From positions 124,001 to 188,000 of the forward strand of contig NZ_CP085840.1 of assembly GCF_020715685.1 (NCBI RefSeq): 64,000 nt of DNA, given 5' to 3'. Positions within the stretch are counted from its first letter, which is position 1; each line of letters begins with the position of its first letter. Below the pieces are notes generated by a model, which was not told where the DNA came from, did not search any database, and saw only the letters and a program-made list of their open reading frames with translations. This document shows, piece by piece, positions 48,825-57,427 of this stretch. The DNA comes from Dermatobacter hominis. Its GTDB lineage: Bacteria > Actinomycetota > Acidimicrobiia > Acidimicrobiales > Microtrichaceae. The position numbers and the translations under genes were made by a program.

Positions 48825-51479
48825 GTGGGTGTTGGGCATCTCACATCGGCGCTCGACGCGGACGAGGAACCCAGCCGGCGCAGCGGCCGTGCGGTCGCCG
48901 CGCCGGCGTTCTGGGAGGCGCCGCTCCGGTCGTCGCTGTTCGTCGGTGGTCGGGAGATCACCGCCGACCACCTCGACGCGCTCGTGGCCAGCCGGGCCGA
49001 GGAGATCGGGCCAGGTCGGCTCGTCCTCCTCCAGGGCGCCAACGACGTCGAGTTCGTCGTCAGCCTCCTTGCGTGCCTCCGCGCCGGCTCTCCGGTGATC
49101 GTGTCCGGTTCGGCCGGTTCGACGGCTCCGCTCGTCGAGAAGTTCGACCCCGACGTGGTCGTCGATCCGATGTCCGACGGGCCGAGGGTCCAGCACCGTC
49201 GCACCGATGCCGCGCACGACCTGCACCCCGACCTCGCACTGCTGCTCAGTACGTCGGGCTCGACCGGATCACCCAGGCTGGTGCGCTTGTCGCGTCAGAA
49301 CGTCGCGACGAACGCCGTGGCGATCGCGGAGTACCTCCGTCTCGGTCCCGAGGACCGGGCGGTCACGTCGCTGCCGCTGCACTACTGCTACGGCCTCTCG
49401 GTGCTCACGTCGCACCTCGTCGCCGGCGCGGCAGTCGTGCTCACCGACCTCTCGGTCGTGGACCGGTGCTTCTGGTCGCTCGTCGAGGGGATGGGCGTCA
49501 CCACCATCGCCGGGGTGCCGTACACGTTCGACCTCCTCGATCGCACCGGCTTCGCCGAGTCCCCTCCGCCGTCGTTGCGCCGCCTCACCCAAGCCGGGGG
49601 CGCGATGGCGCCGGACACCGTCCGTCGATACGCCCGACTGGGACGTGAGCACGGGTTCGACCTGTACGTGATGTACGGGCAGACCGAGGCGACGGCGCGC
49701 ATGGCGTACCTGCCTCCCGAGTTGGCGGAGGAGCACCCCACCTCGGTCGGCGTCGCCATCCCCGGTGGCGAGCTGCGGATCGACCCACTCCCCTCGGAGG
49801 AGGCGACCGGCTGGCCGCGCCGGAGCGGCGAGGTGGTCTACCGAGGGCCCAACGTCATGATGGGCTACGCATCCTCCGCCGCTGAGCTCGCCGGCGGACC
49901 GCAGCTCACCGAGCTCCGCACCGGCGACATCGGCCACCTCGACGGCGAGGGCCTCCTGCACCTCGAAGGCCGTCGCTCCCGGTTCGCGAAGATCTGCGGG
50001 CTCCGGATCGACCTCGACCATGTGGAGCGGACGCTCGCAGCCCGCGGCGTCCATGCGCTGTGCGTCGGCGACGACGAGCGCCTCGTCGTCGGCGTCGTCG
50101 CCGGCTCGGACGGCGTCGACGCCGCCGCCGGTGCGGCGGTGCGGGAGGTCGTGGACCTCCCGCTGCGTCGGCTCGCAGTGGTCGCGCTCGACCAGGAGCC
50201 GAGGCTGCCGTCGGGGAAGGTCGACCGGTCAGCGGTCCTGGCCGCGGCGACGGAGATGGACACGCCGTCGGCTGCGTCGAGCGTCGGAGCGGTCCTCGCT
50301 GCCGCGACCGGCGCGCGCTCGGTGGGTCCGACCGACACCTTCGTCTCCCTCGGCGGGGACTCCCTCTCCTACGTCGAGGCCTCGGTCATGCTCGAGGAGC
50401 ACGTCCACCCGCTGCCCGAATCGTGGCACCTGATGACCGTCGCAGACCTCGAGGCCGTCGCGGCCTCCGGTCGGCGGTCGTCGCGGCGTTGGGTCCACCT
50501 GGACACCGGGCTGGTGCTCCGGGCTGCGGCCGTGGTGCTGATCGTCGGCAACCACATGGACGTGTTCACCATCCTCGGAAGCGCCCACGTGCTGCTCGCC
50601 GCCGCGGGCTTCAACATGTCGCGATTCCTCCTGTCGGATCCCGTGGGCGACCACCACGTCCGCAGATGGGGCACGGCCGTCGGCAGGGTCGCGCTCCCGG
50701 CCGTGCTCTGGATCGGCATCGGCCTCTTCTTCCTCGACCGGTACACGACCGGCGCGCTGCTCCAGGTGAACAACTGGATCGGCGAGCCGACGCCGGAGCG
50801 CATGGCATGGCGGTACTGGTTCATCGAGGTGCTGGTCCAGTGCCTGGTGATCGCCGGCATCGTCTTCGCAGTGCCCGCCGTCCGGCGACTGGAACGCAGG
50901 TACCCCTTCGCGTTCGCGCTGTCCGTGTCGGTCGCGCTGACCCTCGTCCGCTTCGCGCCGTTCGAACCGGATCGCCTCTACTGGTACCGGACCGGCAGGG
51001 TCGCGTGGGTCTTCGCCCTCGGCTGGGCAGCCCACCGGGCCCGCACGGTGCCGCAGCGGCTGGTCGTCACCGCGCTCGCCGCCGTTGGAAGCTGGGGGTT
51101 CTTCAGCATCGAGCTCCGAAACGCCATCCTCCTCGGCGGGATCGTGCTGCTCGTGTGGGTCGGCACCGTCCCGGTCCCTAGCGCGTCCCGGCGACTCGTG
51201 GGGGCGATGGCCGCGTCGTCGCTCGCGATCTACCTGATCCACGGCGACGTGTACCCCGTCGTCCAGCGCTACGTCCCGGTCCCGCCGGTCGCACTGCTCG
51301 TCACCCTCGCGCTCTGCCTGGCGATCGCCCGGACATCGTCCGCGGCGTGGCGTCACTCGGTCGCCTTCGTCGGCGCGCGGGGCGATCAGCTGTCGGTCGA
51401 CGGTCTGGGGATGAAGGCGGCGGCGGCCGTCGCGGTGACCCGGACGCGGGTCCCGGGGGTCAGGCACTCCAGGTCCTGA
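48825..51479 (+). CDS. AMP-ligase/acyl carrier/acyltransferase-3 fusion protein
   Basis: 884 residues. Residues 1-455 are an acyl/aminoacyl adenylating enzyme (P-loop LLSTSGSTGSPRLVR, VMYGQTEATARM, GDIGHLDGEGLLHLEGRRS, Lys in LPSGKVDRS). Residues about 470-540 form a carrier domain with the phosphopantetheine Ser in SLGGDSLSYVEASV. Residues about 560-850 are an acyltransferase-3-like set of eight or more membrane helices (LRAAAVVLIVGNHMDVFTIL, MAWRYWFIEVLVQCL, ASSLAIYLIHGDVYPVV). All three steps of activation, tethering and transfer to an outer acceptor could be done by one protein. The acyl group and the acceptor are unknown. The last 94 bases overlap the convergent ABC ATPase gene. Confidence 0.85.
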   Translation: MGVGHLTSALDADEEPSRRSGRAVAAPAFWEAPLRSSLFVGGREITADHLDALVASRAEEIGPGRLVLLQGANDVEFVVSLLACLRAGSPVIVSGSAGSTAPLVEKFDPDVVVDPMSDGPRVQHRRTDAAHDLHPDLALLLSTSGSTGSPRLVRLSRQNVATNAVAIAEYLRLGPEDRAVTSLPLHYCYGLSVLTSHLVAGAAVVLTDLSVVDRCFWSLVEGMGVTTIAGVPYTFDLLDRTGFAESPPPSLRRLTQAGGAMAPDTVRRYARLGREHGFDLYVMYGQTEATARMAYLPPELAEEHPTSVGVAIPGGELRIDPLPSEEATGWPRRSGEVVYRGPNVMMGYASSAAELAGGPQLTELRTGDIGHLDGEGLLHLEGRRSRFAKICGLRIDLDHVERTLAARGVHALCVGDDERLVVGVVAGSDGVDAAAGAAVREVVDLPLRRLAVVALDQEPRLPSGKVDRSAVLAAATEMDTPSAASSVGAVLAAATGARSVGPTDTFVSLGGDSLSYVEASVMLEEHVHPLPESWHLMTVADLEAVAASGRRSSRRWVHLDTGLVLRAAAVVLIVGNHMDVFTILGSAHVLLAAAGFNMSRFLLSDPVGDHHVRRWGTAVGRVALPAVLWIGIGLFFLDRYTTGALLQVNNWIGEPTPERMAWRYWFIEVLVQCLVIAGIVFAVPAVRRLERRYPFAFALSVSVALTLVRFAPFEPDRLYWYRTGRVAWVFALGWAAHRARTVPQRLVVTALAAVGSWGFFSIELRNAILLGGIVLLVWVGTVPVPSASRRLVGAMAASSLAIYLIHGDVYPVVQRYVPVPPVALLVTLALCLAIARTSSAAWRHSVAFVGARGDQLSVDGLGMKAAAAVAVTRTRVPGVRHSRS

Positions 51480-52444
51480 GCGGTCCGACCCGTGCACAGG
51501 TCGACCGGCTCGCCGGCGATCCGCACGGTGGCCCAGAGGGTGTCGGTGTCCGGCCGCACGGCGATGACCTCGACATCGCCTGCGTCGTCGGGGGCGATGT
51601 GCAGCTGTGACGGCCGCAGCACGACGACGCCGGTCGACGTGTCGGCGACGTGGCCGACCCGATCGACAGGGATCGCGCCGATCGGGGTGTTCACGACCTC
51701 AGCGCTCCGATGCCCGGCGACGACGCAGGTCGTCCCTGCGGCGTACGCGGCACGGAGGTCGGTCGGCCGTTCGTAGAGGTCGCTCGGCGATCCCACCTGC
51801 ACCAGCTGCCCTCCGTCGAGGAAGGCGACGCGGTCTGCGGTGCGGAATGCCTCGGAGGCATCGTGGGTGATGAGGAGCGCCGTGGCGCCTGCGTCGCGGA
51901 GCGCGGTCGCCACCTGTTCGCTGACGGCCCGTCGCAGCGACGCGTCGAGACCCGAGAACGGCTCGTCGAGCACGACCAGTCGCGGTGCGGGCGCGAGCGC
52001 CCGGGCCACGGCGACCCGTTGCTGCTGCCCGCCCGACAGCTCGTTGGGCCGCCGAGCCCCGAACCCGGCGAGCCCGACGAGCTGCAGGCACGCCTCGGTG
52101 CGGTCGGCCCGGTCCGCCGTGCGCGACAGCCCAAAGGCGACGTTGCCGGCGACCGAGAGATGCGGGAAGAGGGCGCCTTCCTGCGGCACCACGCCCACGC
52201 CACGCCGCTCCGGGGCCACGTAGGCGCCCTCGCCGGCCACCGTGCGACCGTCGAGGGCGACGATGCCGGCGTCGGGCGCGAGGAACCCGGCCACGATCCG
52301 TCCGAGCGTCGTCTTCCCGCTGCCCGACTCGCCCATGAGCGCGACGACCTCACCGGGTGCGATCTCGAGGTCGATGCCGTCGAGCACCCGGGTGGCGCCG
52401 AAGCGGTGACGGATGCCGCAGAGCGAGAGCCGGGGCGGGGTCAC
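51386..52444 (-). CDS. Fe(III)-type ABC transporter ATPase
   Basis: 352 residues from a GTG. Walker A VALMGESGSGKTTLGRI, Q-loop VVPQEGALFPHLSV, signature NELSGGQQQRVAVARALA, Walker B PRLVVLDEPFSGLD and H-switch LLITHDASEAF, then a TOBE-like C-terminal domain (VVVLRPSQLHI). This is the FbpC-type importer ATPase. The start overlaps the permease stop (GTGA at 52441-52444). It ends inside the 3' end of the AMP-ligase gene on the other strand. Confidence 0.9.
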   Translation of the reverse strand: MTPPRLSLCGIRHRFGATRVLDGIDLEIAPGEVVALMGESGSGKTTLGRIVAGFLAPDAGIVALDGRTVAGEGAYVAPERRGVGVVPQEGALFPHLSVAGNVAFGLSRTADRADRTEACLQLVGLAGFGARRPNELSGGQQQRVAVARALAPAPRLVVLDEPFSGLDASLRRAVSEQVATALRDAGATALLITHDASEAFRTADRVAFLDGGQLVQVGSPSDLYERPTDLRAAYAAGTTCVVAGHRSAEVVNTPIGAIPVDRVGHVADTSTGVVVLRPSQLHIAPDDAGDVEVIAVRPDTDTLWATVRIAGEPVDLCTGRTAQDLECLTPGTRVRVTATAAAAFIPRPSTDS

Positions 52445-53982
52445 ACCACGTCCCGACGGTCCGCTCGGCCACCGCCGATCCGTGCGGCGATCACGGCCGG
52501 GAAGATCGAGAACAGCACCAGCGTCAACGCGTACGGAGCGACAGAGGCGCTGTCGGACACGCCCGCCCACACCCAGAGTCGGGTGGAGAGCGTGTCGGAC
52601 CCCGCCGGCCGCAGCAGCAGCACGGTGGGGAGCTCCTTCGCCGACGTGAGCGCGATCACCGCGGCGGTGGCCGCGATCGCCGGCAGCACTGCGGGCATGG
52701 TCACTCGTACGAACACCCAGGTACGGGATCTTCCGCAGGCCCGGCCCACGTCTGTGAGCGCCTGCGGTTGCTGTTCGAACGCGGCTCGCAGCCCTCCGAT
52801 GGCGAGCGACAACGTGAGGGCCATCAGCGCCAGCACGACGATCGGCCAGCGTTGGTAGATGGGCTGCAGCACGCGGACACCCACGTAGACGAACGACAGG
52901 GCGACGACGATGCCTGGCAGGCTGTGGGCCAGCATCACGGCGCGCTCGGCACCCACGCCGAGGCGGGTCCGGAACCGGGCGATCAGCCAGGCCAGCGGCA
53001 CGGCGACTGCGACCGTGGCGGCGGCGACCACCGCGCCGAGCAGCAGCGTGGTGGTCAGTGCACCGACGAACTCCGACACCGCCACCTCGCTGACGCCCGT
53101 CGACCACCAGTACGCATAGGACGCGACCGGGAACCCCACCGACGCGGCCGCCAGCGACGTCAGCGCCGCCACGGCAGCCCATCGCCATCGGCCGAGCGAC
53201 ACGCGAGTCGGCGCCCGGACGACGCCGGTGCTGACGCTCGCGGCGGCCGACCGCCCTCGCACCAACGCCTCGCCGAGGACGAAGACGGTCGACAGCACGA
53301 CCAGGGCCCCGGCCAGGACGGCGGCCCTGCTGGGATCGAAGCCGGCCCGGTAGGCGCCCAGGATGACCCACGTGAAGACCGGGACCCGCATGATGGCGAC
53401 CGCACCGAAGTCCGCCAGCACGTACAGCGACGCCAGCAGCACGCCGGCTGCGATCCCGCGTCGGGCCTGCGGGAGGGTGAGACGGAGGAAGACCTCCCTC
53501 GGGCCCTTCCCCAGCGACCGGGCGACCTCTTCCTGCGTTCCGTCGAGGCCGCGGAAGATGGCGCTCACGTACAGGTGGATGATCGGCACGGTCGAGAAGG
53601 TGAGGACCGCGACCGCGCCCCAGAAGGAGGCGGTCGCCGGCCACCACGAGACCCACGAGTAGGCCGCCACGTACGACGGGACGGCGAGCGGCATGACGAC
53701 GACGACATGCCAGATCGCGTGGTGGGGCAGGTCCGAACGCTCAACCAGCCACGCGGTGGTGGTGCCGACGGCCCCGGCCAGGACCCCGACGCTCAGGGAG
53801 AGGCCGAGGCTCCTGATCGCGAGCTGGGCGACATCGGCCCGGAACAGGATCTCGGCGACGTGATCCCAACCCGCATCACCGATCTGCAGCGCCAGGTAGA
53901 CGAGCGGGACGACCGCCAGCGCCGTCGCCGCGAGGGCGATGACCGAGGCGGACCGGGGCGCAGCGAGCGAGGTCGGCCGCAC
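52441..53982 (-). CDS. Fe(III)-type ABC transporter permease (double-domain)
   Basis: 513 residues, about 12 membrane helices in two halves, as in FbpB. Two EAA loops are visible: one in SLGKGPREVFLRLTLPQARR and one in VGRACGRSRTWVFVRVTMPA. It forms the membrane pore of the importer. Its ATG is four bases downstream of the binding-protein stop (53987), and its stop overlaps the ATPase start. Confidence 0.9.
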   Translation of the reverse strand: MRPTSLAAPRSASVIALAATALAVVPLVYLALQIGDAGWDHVAEILFRADVAQLAIRSLGLSLSVGVLAGAVGTTTAWLVERSDLPHHAIWHVVVVMPLAVPSYVAAYSWVSWWPATASFWGAVAVLTFSTVPIIHLYVSAIFRGLDGTQEEVARSLGKGPREVFLRLTLPQARRGIAAGVLLASLYVLADFGAVAIMRVPVFTWVILGAYRAGFDPSRAAVLAGALVVLSTVFVLGEALVRGRSAAASVSTGVVRAPTRVSLGRWRWAAVAALTSLAAASVGFPVASYAYWWSTGVSEVAVSEFVGALTTTLLLGAVVAAATVAVAVPLAWLIARFRTRLGVGAERAVMLAHSLPGIVVALSFVYVGVRVLQPIYQRWPIVVLALMALTLSLAIGGLRAAFEQQPQALTDVGRACGRSRTWVFVRVTMPAVLPAIAATAAVIALTSAKELPTVLLLRPAGSDTLSTRLWVWAGVSDSASVAPYALTLVLFSIFPAVIAARIGGGRADRRDVV

Positions 53983-53986
53983 CGTC

Positions 53987-55042
53987 TCAGCGCTGCAGCA
54001 GTCCGACCTCGGCGAGCATCTCCTGGGTCGCCTCGATCGTGTCGAGCTGGGCGAGGTCGACCTGCGGCGGATCGAGCTCCGCCAGCGGCGGCAGCTCGGC
54101 CGAGGCGGGGACGCCCGCAGCGAGGGGGTACTCGAAGGTCGTCGTCGCGAAGTACTCCTGCGCGTCGGGACCGATGAGGAACCGCACGAACTTCTCGGCG
54201 GCCTCGGGGTTGTCCGACGACTTCAGGATCCCGGCGCCGGCGACGTTGATGAGCCCACCCGGGTCGCCGCCCCGGAGGAACTGGTTCCGGGCCTTCACCG
54301 CGTCGGCACCGACCTCGGCGATCTTCTCGTACAGGTAGTAGTGGTTGACGAGGCCGATCTCGATCTCGCCGGCGTCGACTGCGTCCCGGACGGCCACGTT
54401 GTTCTCGTACGCCTCGGGCTCGAGGGCCGCGAACTTCTGGAGCCACTGGCGGGCTCCGTCGTCGCCCCGCAGCACCCGGAGGCCGGTCACGAACGACTGG
54501 AAGGACGCGTTCGAGGGAGCGAAGCCCACCTTGCTGCGCCAGCGCTCGTCGAGAACGGCGTCGATCGACGTCGGGGGCTCGGACACGAGCTCCGAGTTGT
54601 AGATGATGACCCGCGAGCGGCCGCTGGTCCCCACCCAGGTGCCGTCGACGGCGCGGAACTGGTCGGGAACCGATGTGAGGACCTCCTCGTCGAGCTGCTC
54701 CAGCAGGCCCGCCTCGGCGAGTGCGCCGAGTGCTCCGCCGTCCTGGGAGAAGAACACGTCGGCGGGGGAGGCGTCGCCCTCGGTGATGAGCTGGGCGGCG
54801 AGCTCGCCGCTGTCGCCGCCGCGGAACTCGACGTCGATGCCGGTCTCCTCGGTGAACTGATCGATGAGCTCGCCCACGAGCGCCTCGCTGCGACCCGAGT
54901 ACACCGTGATCGTGCCGGCGTCGGACCCGGTCGCTTCCCCGGCCTCGCCGTCGTCGCCGCCGCACCCCGCGACGAGCAGGAGGGTCGCGGCGCCGGCCGC
55001 CACGAGGAGCCGGCGGCGCAGGTCGCGTGTCGAGGTCGGCAC
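53987..55042 (-). CDS. Fe(III)-type ABC transporter binding lipoprotein
   Basis: 351 residues from the GTG at 55042; a GTG at 55051 is possible, but GGGGTGA at the right distance favours 55042. Signal peptide with lipobox LLLVAGC (Cys about 26), then the FbpA-like binding domain ([31 protein letters not shown] with a Tyr pair expected at the metal site, [14 protein letters not shown]). It captures ferric iron or a similar ligand outside the membrane and gives it to the permease. First gene of the three-gene operon; the palindrome at 55078-55090 lies 36 bases upstream. Confidence 0.9.
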   Translation of the reverse strand: MPTSTRDLRRRLLVAAGAATLLLVAGCGGDDGEAGEATGSDAGTITVYSGRSEALVGELIDQFTEETGIDVEFRGGDSGELAAQLITEGDASPADVFFSQDGGALGALAEAGLLEQLDEEVLTSVPDQFRAVDGTWVGTSGRSRVIIYNSELVSEPPTSIDAVLDERWRSKVGFAPSNASFQSFVTGLRVLRGDDGARQWLQKFAALEPEAYENNVAVRDAVDAGEIEIGLVNHYYLYEKIAEVGADAVKARNQFLRGGDPGGLINVAGAGILKSSDNPEAAEKFVRFLIGPDAQEYFATTTFEYPLAAGVPASAELPPLAELDPPQVDLAQLDTIEATQEMLAEVGLLQR

Positions 55043-55077
55043 GGATGTCACCCCTTTCGAGGACGATGAGCCGGTGT

Positions 55078-55090
55078 TAAGGACTCCTTA
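55078..55090 (-). promoter_or_regulatory. Palindrome upstream of the iron ABC operon
   Basis: TAAGGA-C-TCCTTA, a six-base perfect dyad, extending to GTG(T)TAAGGA...TCCTTACAC with one bulge. It overlaps the likely promoter of the binding-protein gene. An iron-sensing repressor is a natural guess, but the site is not a close match to the IdeR/DtxR consensus. Confidence 0.5.
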
Positions 55091-55219
55091 CACTTCACTC
55101 TCGAAAGTAATCGACGCCGCACTCGGGTGTCCATCCGTGGAGGGCGCGGCCTGCTCCCCGCCGGGCGACGCTGAGGAGGACGGAAACCCGCGTCGCCGTA
55201 CGAGCCCGAAGGGCACTGT

Positions 55220-55234
55220 CTGACAATCGGTCAG
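55220..55234 (+). promoter_or_regulatory. CTGAC-N5-GTCAG dyad upstream of the sugar ABC operon
   Basis: CTGAC AATCG GTCAG, 15 bases. It lies about 136 bases before the binding-protein ATG and close to a possible -35 region. The kind of short dyad bound by TetR or GntR regulators; none is adjacent. Confidence 0.4.
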
Positions 55235-55275
55235 TCGTGCGTGCTCGGAGGTGCACCCAGGGGGTAGGTTCCACT

Positions 55276-55303
55276 CGATCGCTTCGGGGGATCGCAGCGA
55301 TCG
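55276..55303 (+). promoter_or_regulatory. CGATCGCT dyad near the start of the sugar ABC transcript
   Basis: CGATCGCT (55276-55283) and AGCGATCG (55296-55303), loop of 12. A -10 TAGGTT at 55265-55270 puts the transcription start at the left arm. It could be an operator over +1 or a leader hairpin. Confidence 0.45.
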
Positions 55304-55355
55304 CTAGTGCGGATCCAGTCCGAGCTGGAGCTCGGGCTGACGGAAGGGGGACGTC

Positions 55356-56573
55356 ATGTCCGGTCCACTGAAGCGCGCAGCACTCGCCATCGTCGCCCTC
55401 GCGATGCTCGGCCTGGTCGCCTGCGGGGACGACGACGACTCCTCGTCGTCGACGACGACGGAGGGCGGTGGCTCGTCCGGGTCGTCCGCCGAGCTCACGC
55501 CGACGTCGTTCACCTCGGACTTCTCCGCCATGGAGCAGCTCAAGGACCTGGCTGCGAAGGGCAAGGGCAAGATCGGCGTGCTCCTCCCCGACACGACGTC
55601 GTCGGCGCGCTACGAGTCCTTCGACCGCCCGTACCTGGAGCAGGCCTTCGAGGCGGCCGGCCTGTCCAAGGACGACTACACGATCGACAACGCCCAGGGC
55701 AGCGCCAGCACCATGCAGACGCAGGCCGAGGCGGCGATCACCGACGGTGCGAGCGTGCTGCTCGTCGACGCCATCGACTCCGGCAGCGGCGCGGCGATCG
55801 AGGCCAACGCCGAGTCCAAGGGCGTCAAGGTCATCGACTACGACCGCCTGGTGAAGGGCGGCACGTCCGACCGGGTCTACGTCAGCTTCGACAACGTCAA
55901 CGTCGGCAAGCAGATCGGCGACGGGGCGGTCGAGTGCATCACGAAGTGGAAGGTGCAGAGCCCGAACGTCCTGGTGATGTCGGGCGATCCGACCGACAAC
56001 AACGCCAAGCTGTTCGCCGAGGGCTACAACGGCGTCCTCAAGAAGTACTTCGACGACGGGTCGTACACGAACGCCGGTGAGCCGGCGGGCACGTGGACCC
56101 CGTCCGAGGCGGCCACCACCTTCGAGCAGGCCTACACCGACGACCCGAAGATCAACGCGGCGATCACGCCGAACGACGACAACGCCAACGCCGTGATCGC
56201 CCAGCTGCAGGCCAAGAACATCCCGGCGAACACCTTCCCGACGACCGGTCAGGATGCGTCGCTGGTCGGTCTCCAGAACATCCTGAAGGGCTACCAGTGC
56301 GGCACGGTGTACAAGCCGATCTACCTCGAGGCCCAGGCCGCGGCGGCGATCGCGCTCTACATGCGGGCGGGTGAGGACCCGCCGAGCAGCCTGGTGAACG
56401 GCACGACCAAGGACGACGAGGCCGACGCCGACGTCGACTCCGTCCTCCTGGGCCCGACGTGGGTGACCACCGAGAACATGGCGGACACCGTGGTGAAGGA
56501 CGGGGCGGTCAAGGTCGAGGAGCTCTGCATCCCCGCCCTGCAGGCCGCGTGCCAGGCGGCGGGCATCAGCTGA
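55356..56573 (+). CDS. Xylose-type sugar ABC transporter binding lipoprotein
   Basis: 405 residues. Lipobox MLGLVAC (Cys about 23), Asp/Ser/Thr-rich linker, then a periplasmic binding protein type 1 domain (KIGVLLPDTTSSARYESFDR, VLLVDAIDSGSGAAIEANAE, ITPNDDNANAVIAQL). The order and spacing of the pattern match XylF-like proteins. Excellent Shine-Dalgarno (GAAGGGGG). First gene of a three-gene importer; the sugar is inferred, not shown. Confidence 0.88.
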   Translation: MSGPLKRAALAIVALAMLGLVACGDDDDSSSSTTTEGGGSSGSSAELTPTSFTSDFSAMEQLKDLAAKGKGKIGVLLPDTTSSARYESFDRPYLEQAFEAAGLSKDDYTIDNAQGSASTMQTQAEAAITDGASVLLVDAIDSGSGAAIEANAESKGVKVIDYDRLVKGGTSDRVYVSFDNVNVGKQIGDGAVECITKWKVQSPNVLVMSGDPTDNNAKLFAEGYNGVLKKYFDDGSYTNAGEPAGTWTPSEAATTFEQAYTDDPKINAAITPNDDNANAVIAQLQAKNIPANTFPTTGQDASLVGLQNILKGYQCGTVYKPIYLEAQAAAAIALYMRAGEDPPSSLVNGTTKDDEADADVDSVLLGPTWVTTENMADTVVKDGAVKVEELCIPALQAACQAAGIS

Positions 56574-56590
56574 GCGCCACCGACGCCACC

Positions 56591-57427
56591 GTGCCCGATC
56601 CGGCACCTTCCGACCCAGGGAGCAGCGGTGCGCCCGACACGGGCGAACCGCTGGTCTCCCTGCGGTCCGTCGGCAAGCACTTCGGCGCCGTCCAGGCGCT
56701 GACGTCGGTCGACCTCGACATCCGCAGCGGCGAGGTGCTCGCGCTCGCCGGCGACAACGGCGCCGGCAAGTCGGTGCTCATCAAGTGCATCGCCGGCATC
56801 CACCACATCGACGGCGGTGAGATCCGCTTCGACGGCCGTCAGGTGAACATCCGGACGCCGCGCGAAGCGTCAGCGCTCGGCATCGAGACCGTCCACCAGG
56901 ACCTGGCCCTCGCTGACAACCTCGACATCGTCCAGAACATGTTCCTGGGCCGGGAGCGGGCCCGACACCTGCTCCTCGACGAGGACGCCATGGAGCAGGC
57001 GGCGAACGAGACGCTGAAGAGCCTCGCCGTCAGCACCGTGCGCTCGGTCCGCCAGCAGGTGGCGTCGCTGTCGGGCGGTCAGCGCCAGTCGGTGGCGATC
57101 GCCAAGGCGGTCCTGTGGAACTCGAAGCTCGTCATCATGGACGAGCCCACCGCGGCGCTCGGCGTGGCGCAGACGACGATGGTCCTCGAGCTCGTGCGGC
57201 GGCTCGCCGACCGCGGCCTGGCCGTGATGATCGTGTCGCACAACATGAACGACGTCTTCCAGGTGGCGGACCGCATCGCCGTCCTCTACCTGGGTCGCAT
57301 GGTGGCCGTGCGGCCTGCCGCCGATCTCGACCGCCAGATCGTCGTCGACCTGATGACGACCGGTCGCTCCGACCGCATCGACGTCGATGTCGACGTCGAC
57401 GCGTCGCTCACCGGGGGTGGCGCATGA
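56591..57427 (+). CDS. Sugar ABC transporter ATPase (single-domain XylG-like)
   Basis: 278 residues from GTG 56591; no other good start (a CTG overlaps the previous stop). Walker A ALAGDNGAGKSVLIKC, signature SLSGGQRQSVAIAKAV, Walker B SKLVIMDEPTAALGV and VMIVSHNMNDVFQVADRI. Only one ATPase domain, unlike the two in RbsA/XylG of proteobacteria, as is common in actinobacterial sugar importers of this class, so it must act as a homodimer. Stop overlaps the permease start (ATGA). Confidence 0.9.
   Translation: MPDPAPSDPGSSGAPDTGEPLVSLRSVGKHFGAVQALTSVDLDIRSGEVLALAGDNGAGKSVLIKCIAGIHHIDGGEIRFDGRQVNIRTPREASALGIETVHQDLALADNLDIVQNMFLGRERARHLLLDEDAMEQAANETLKSLAVSTVRSVRQQVASLSGGQRQSVAIAKAVLWNSKLVIMDEPTAALGVAQTTMVLELVRRLADRGLAVMIVSHNMNDVFQVADRIAVLYLGRMVAVRPAADLDRQIVVDLMTTGRSDRIDVDVDVDASLTGGGA

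Noticed and set aside
51386-53656. A 756-residue frame fused to the ABC ATPase
   Set aside because: The first 400 residues are Arg/Gly/Pro-rich shadow of the permease gene; the real ATPase starts at the GTG at 52444.
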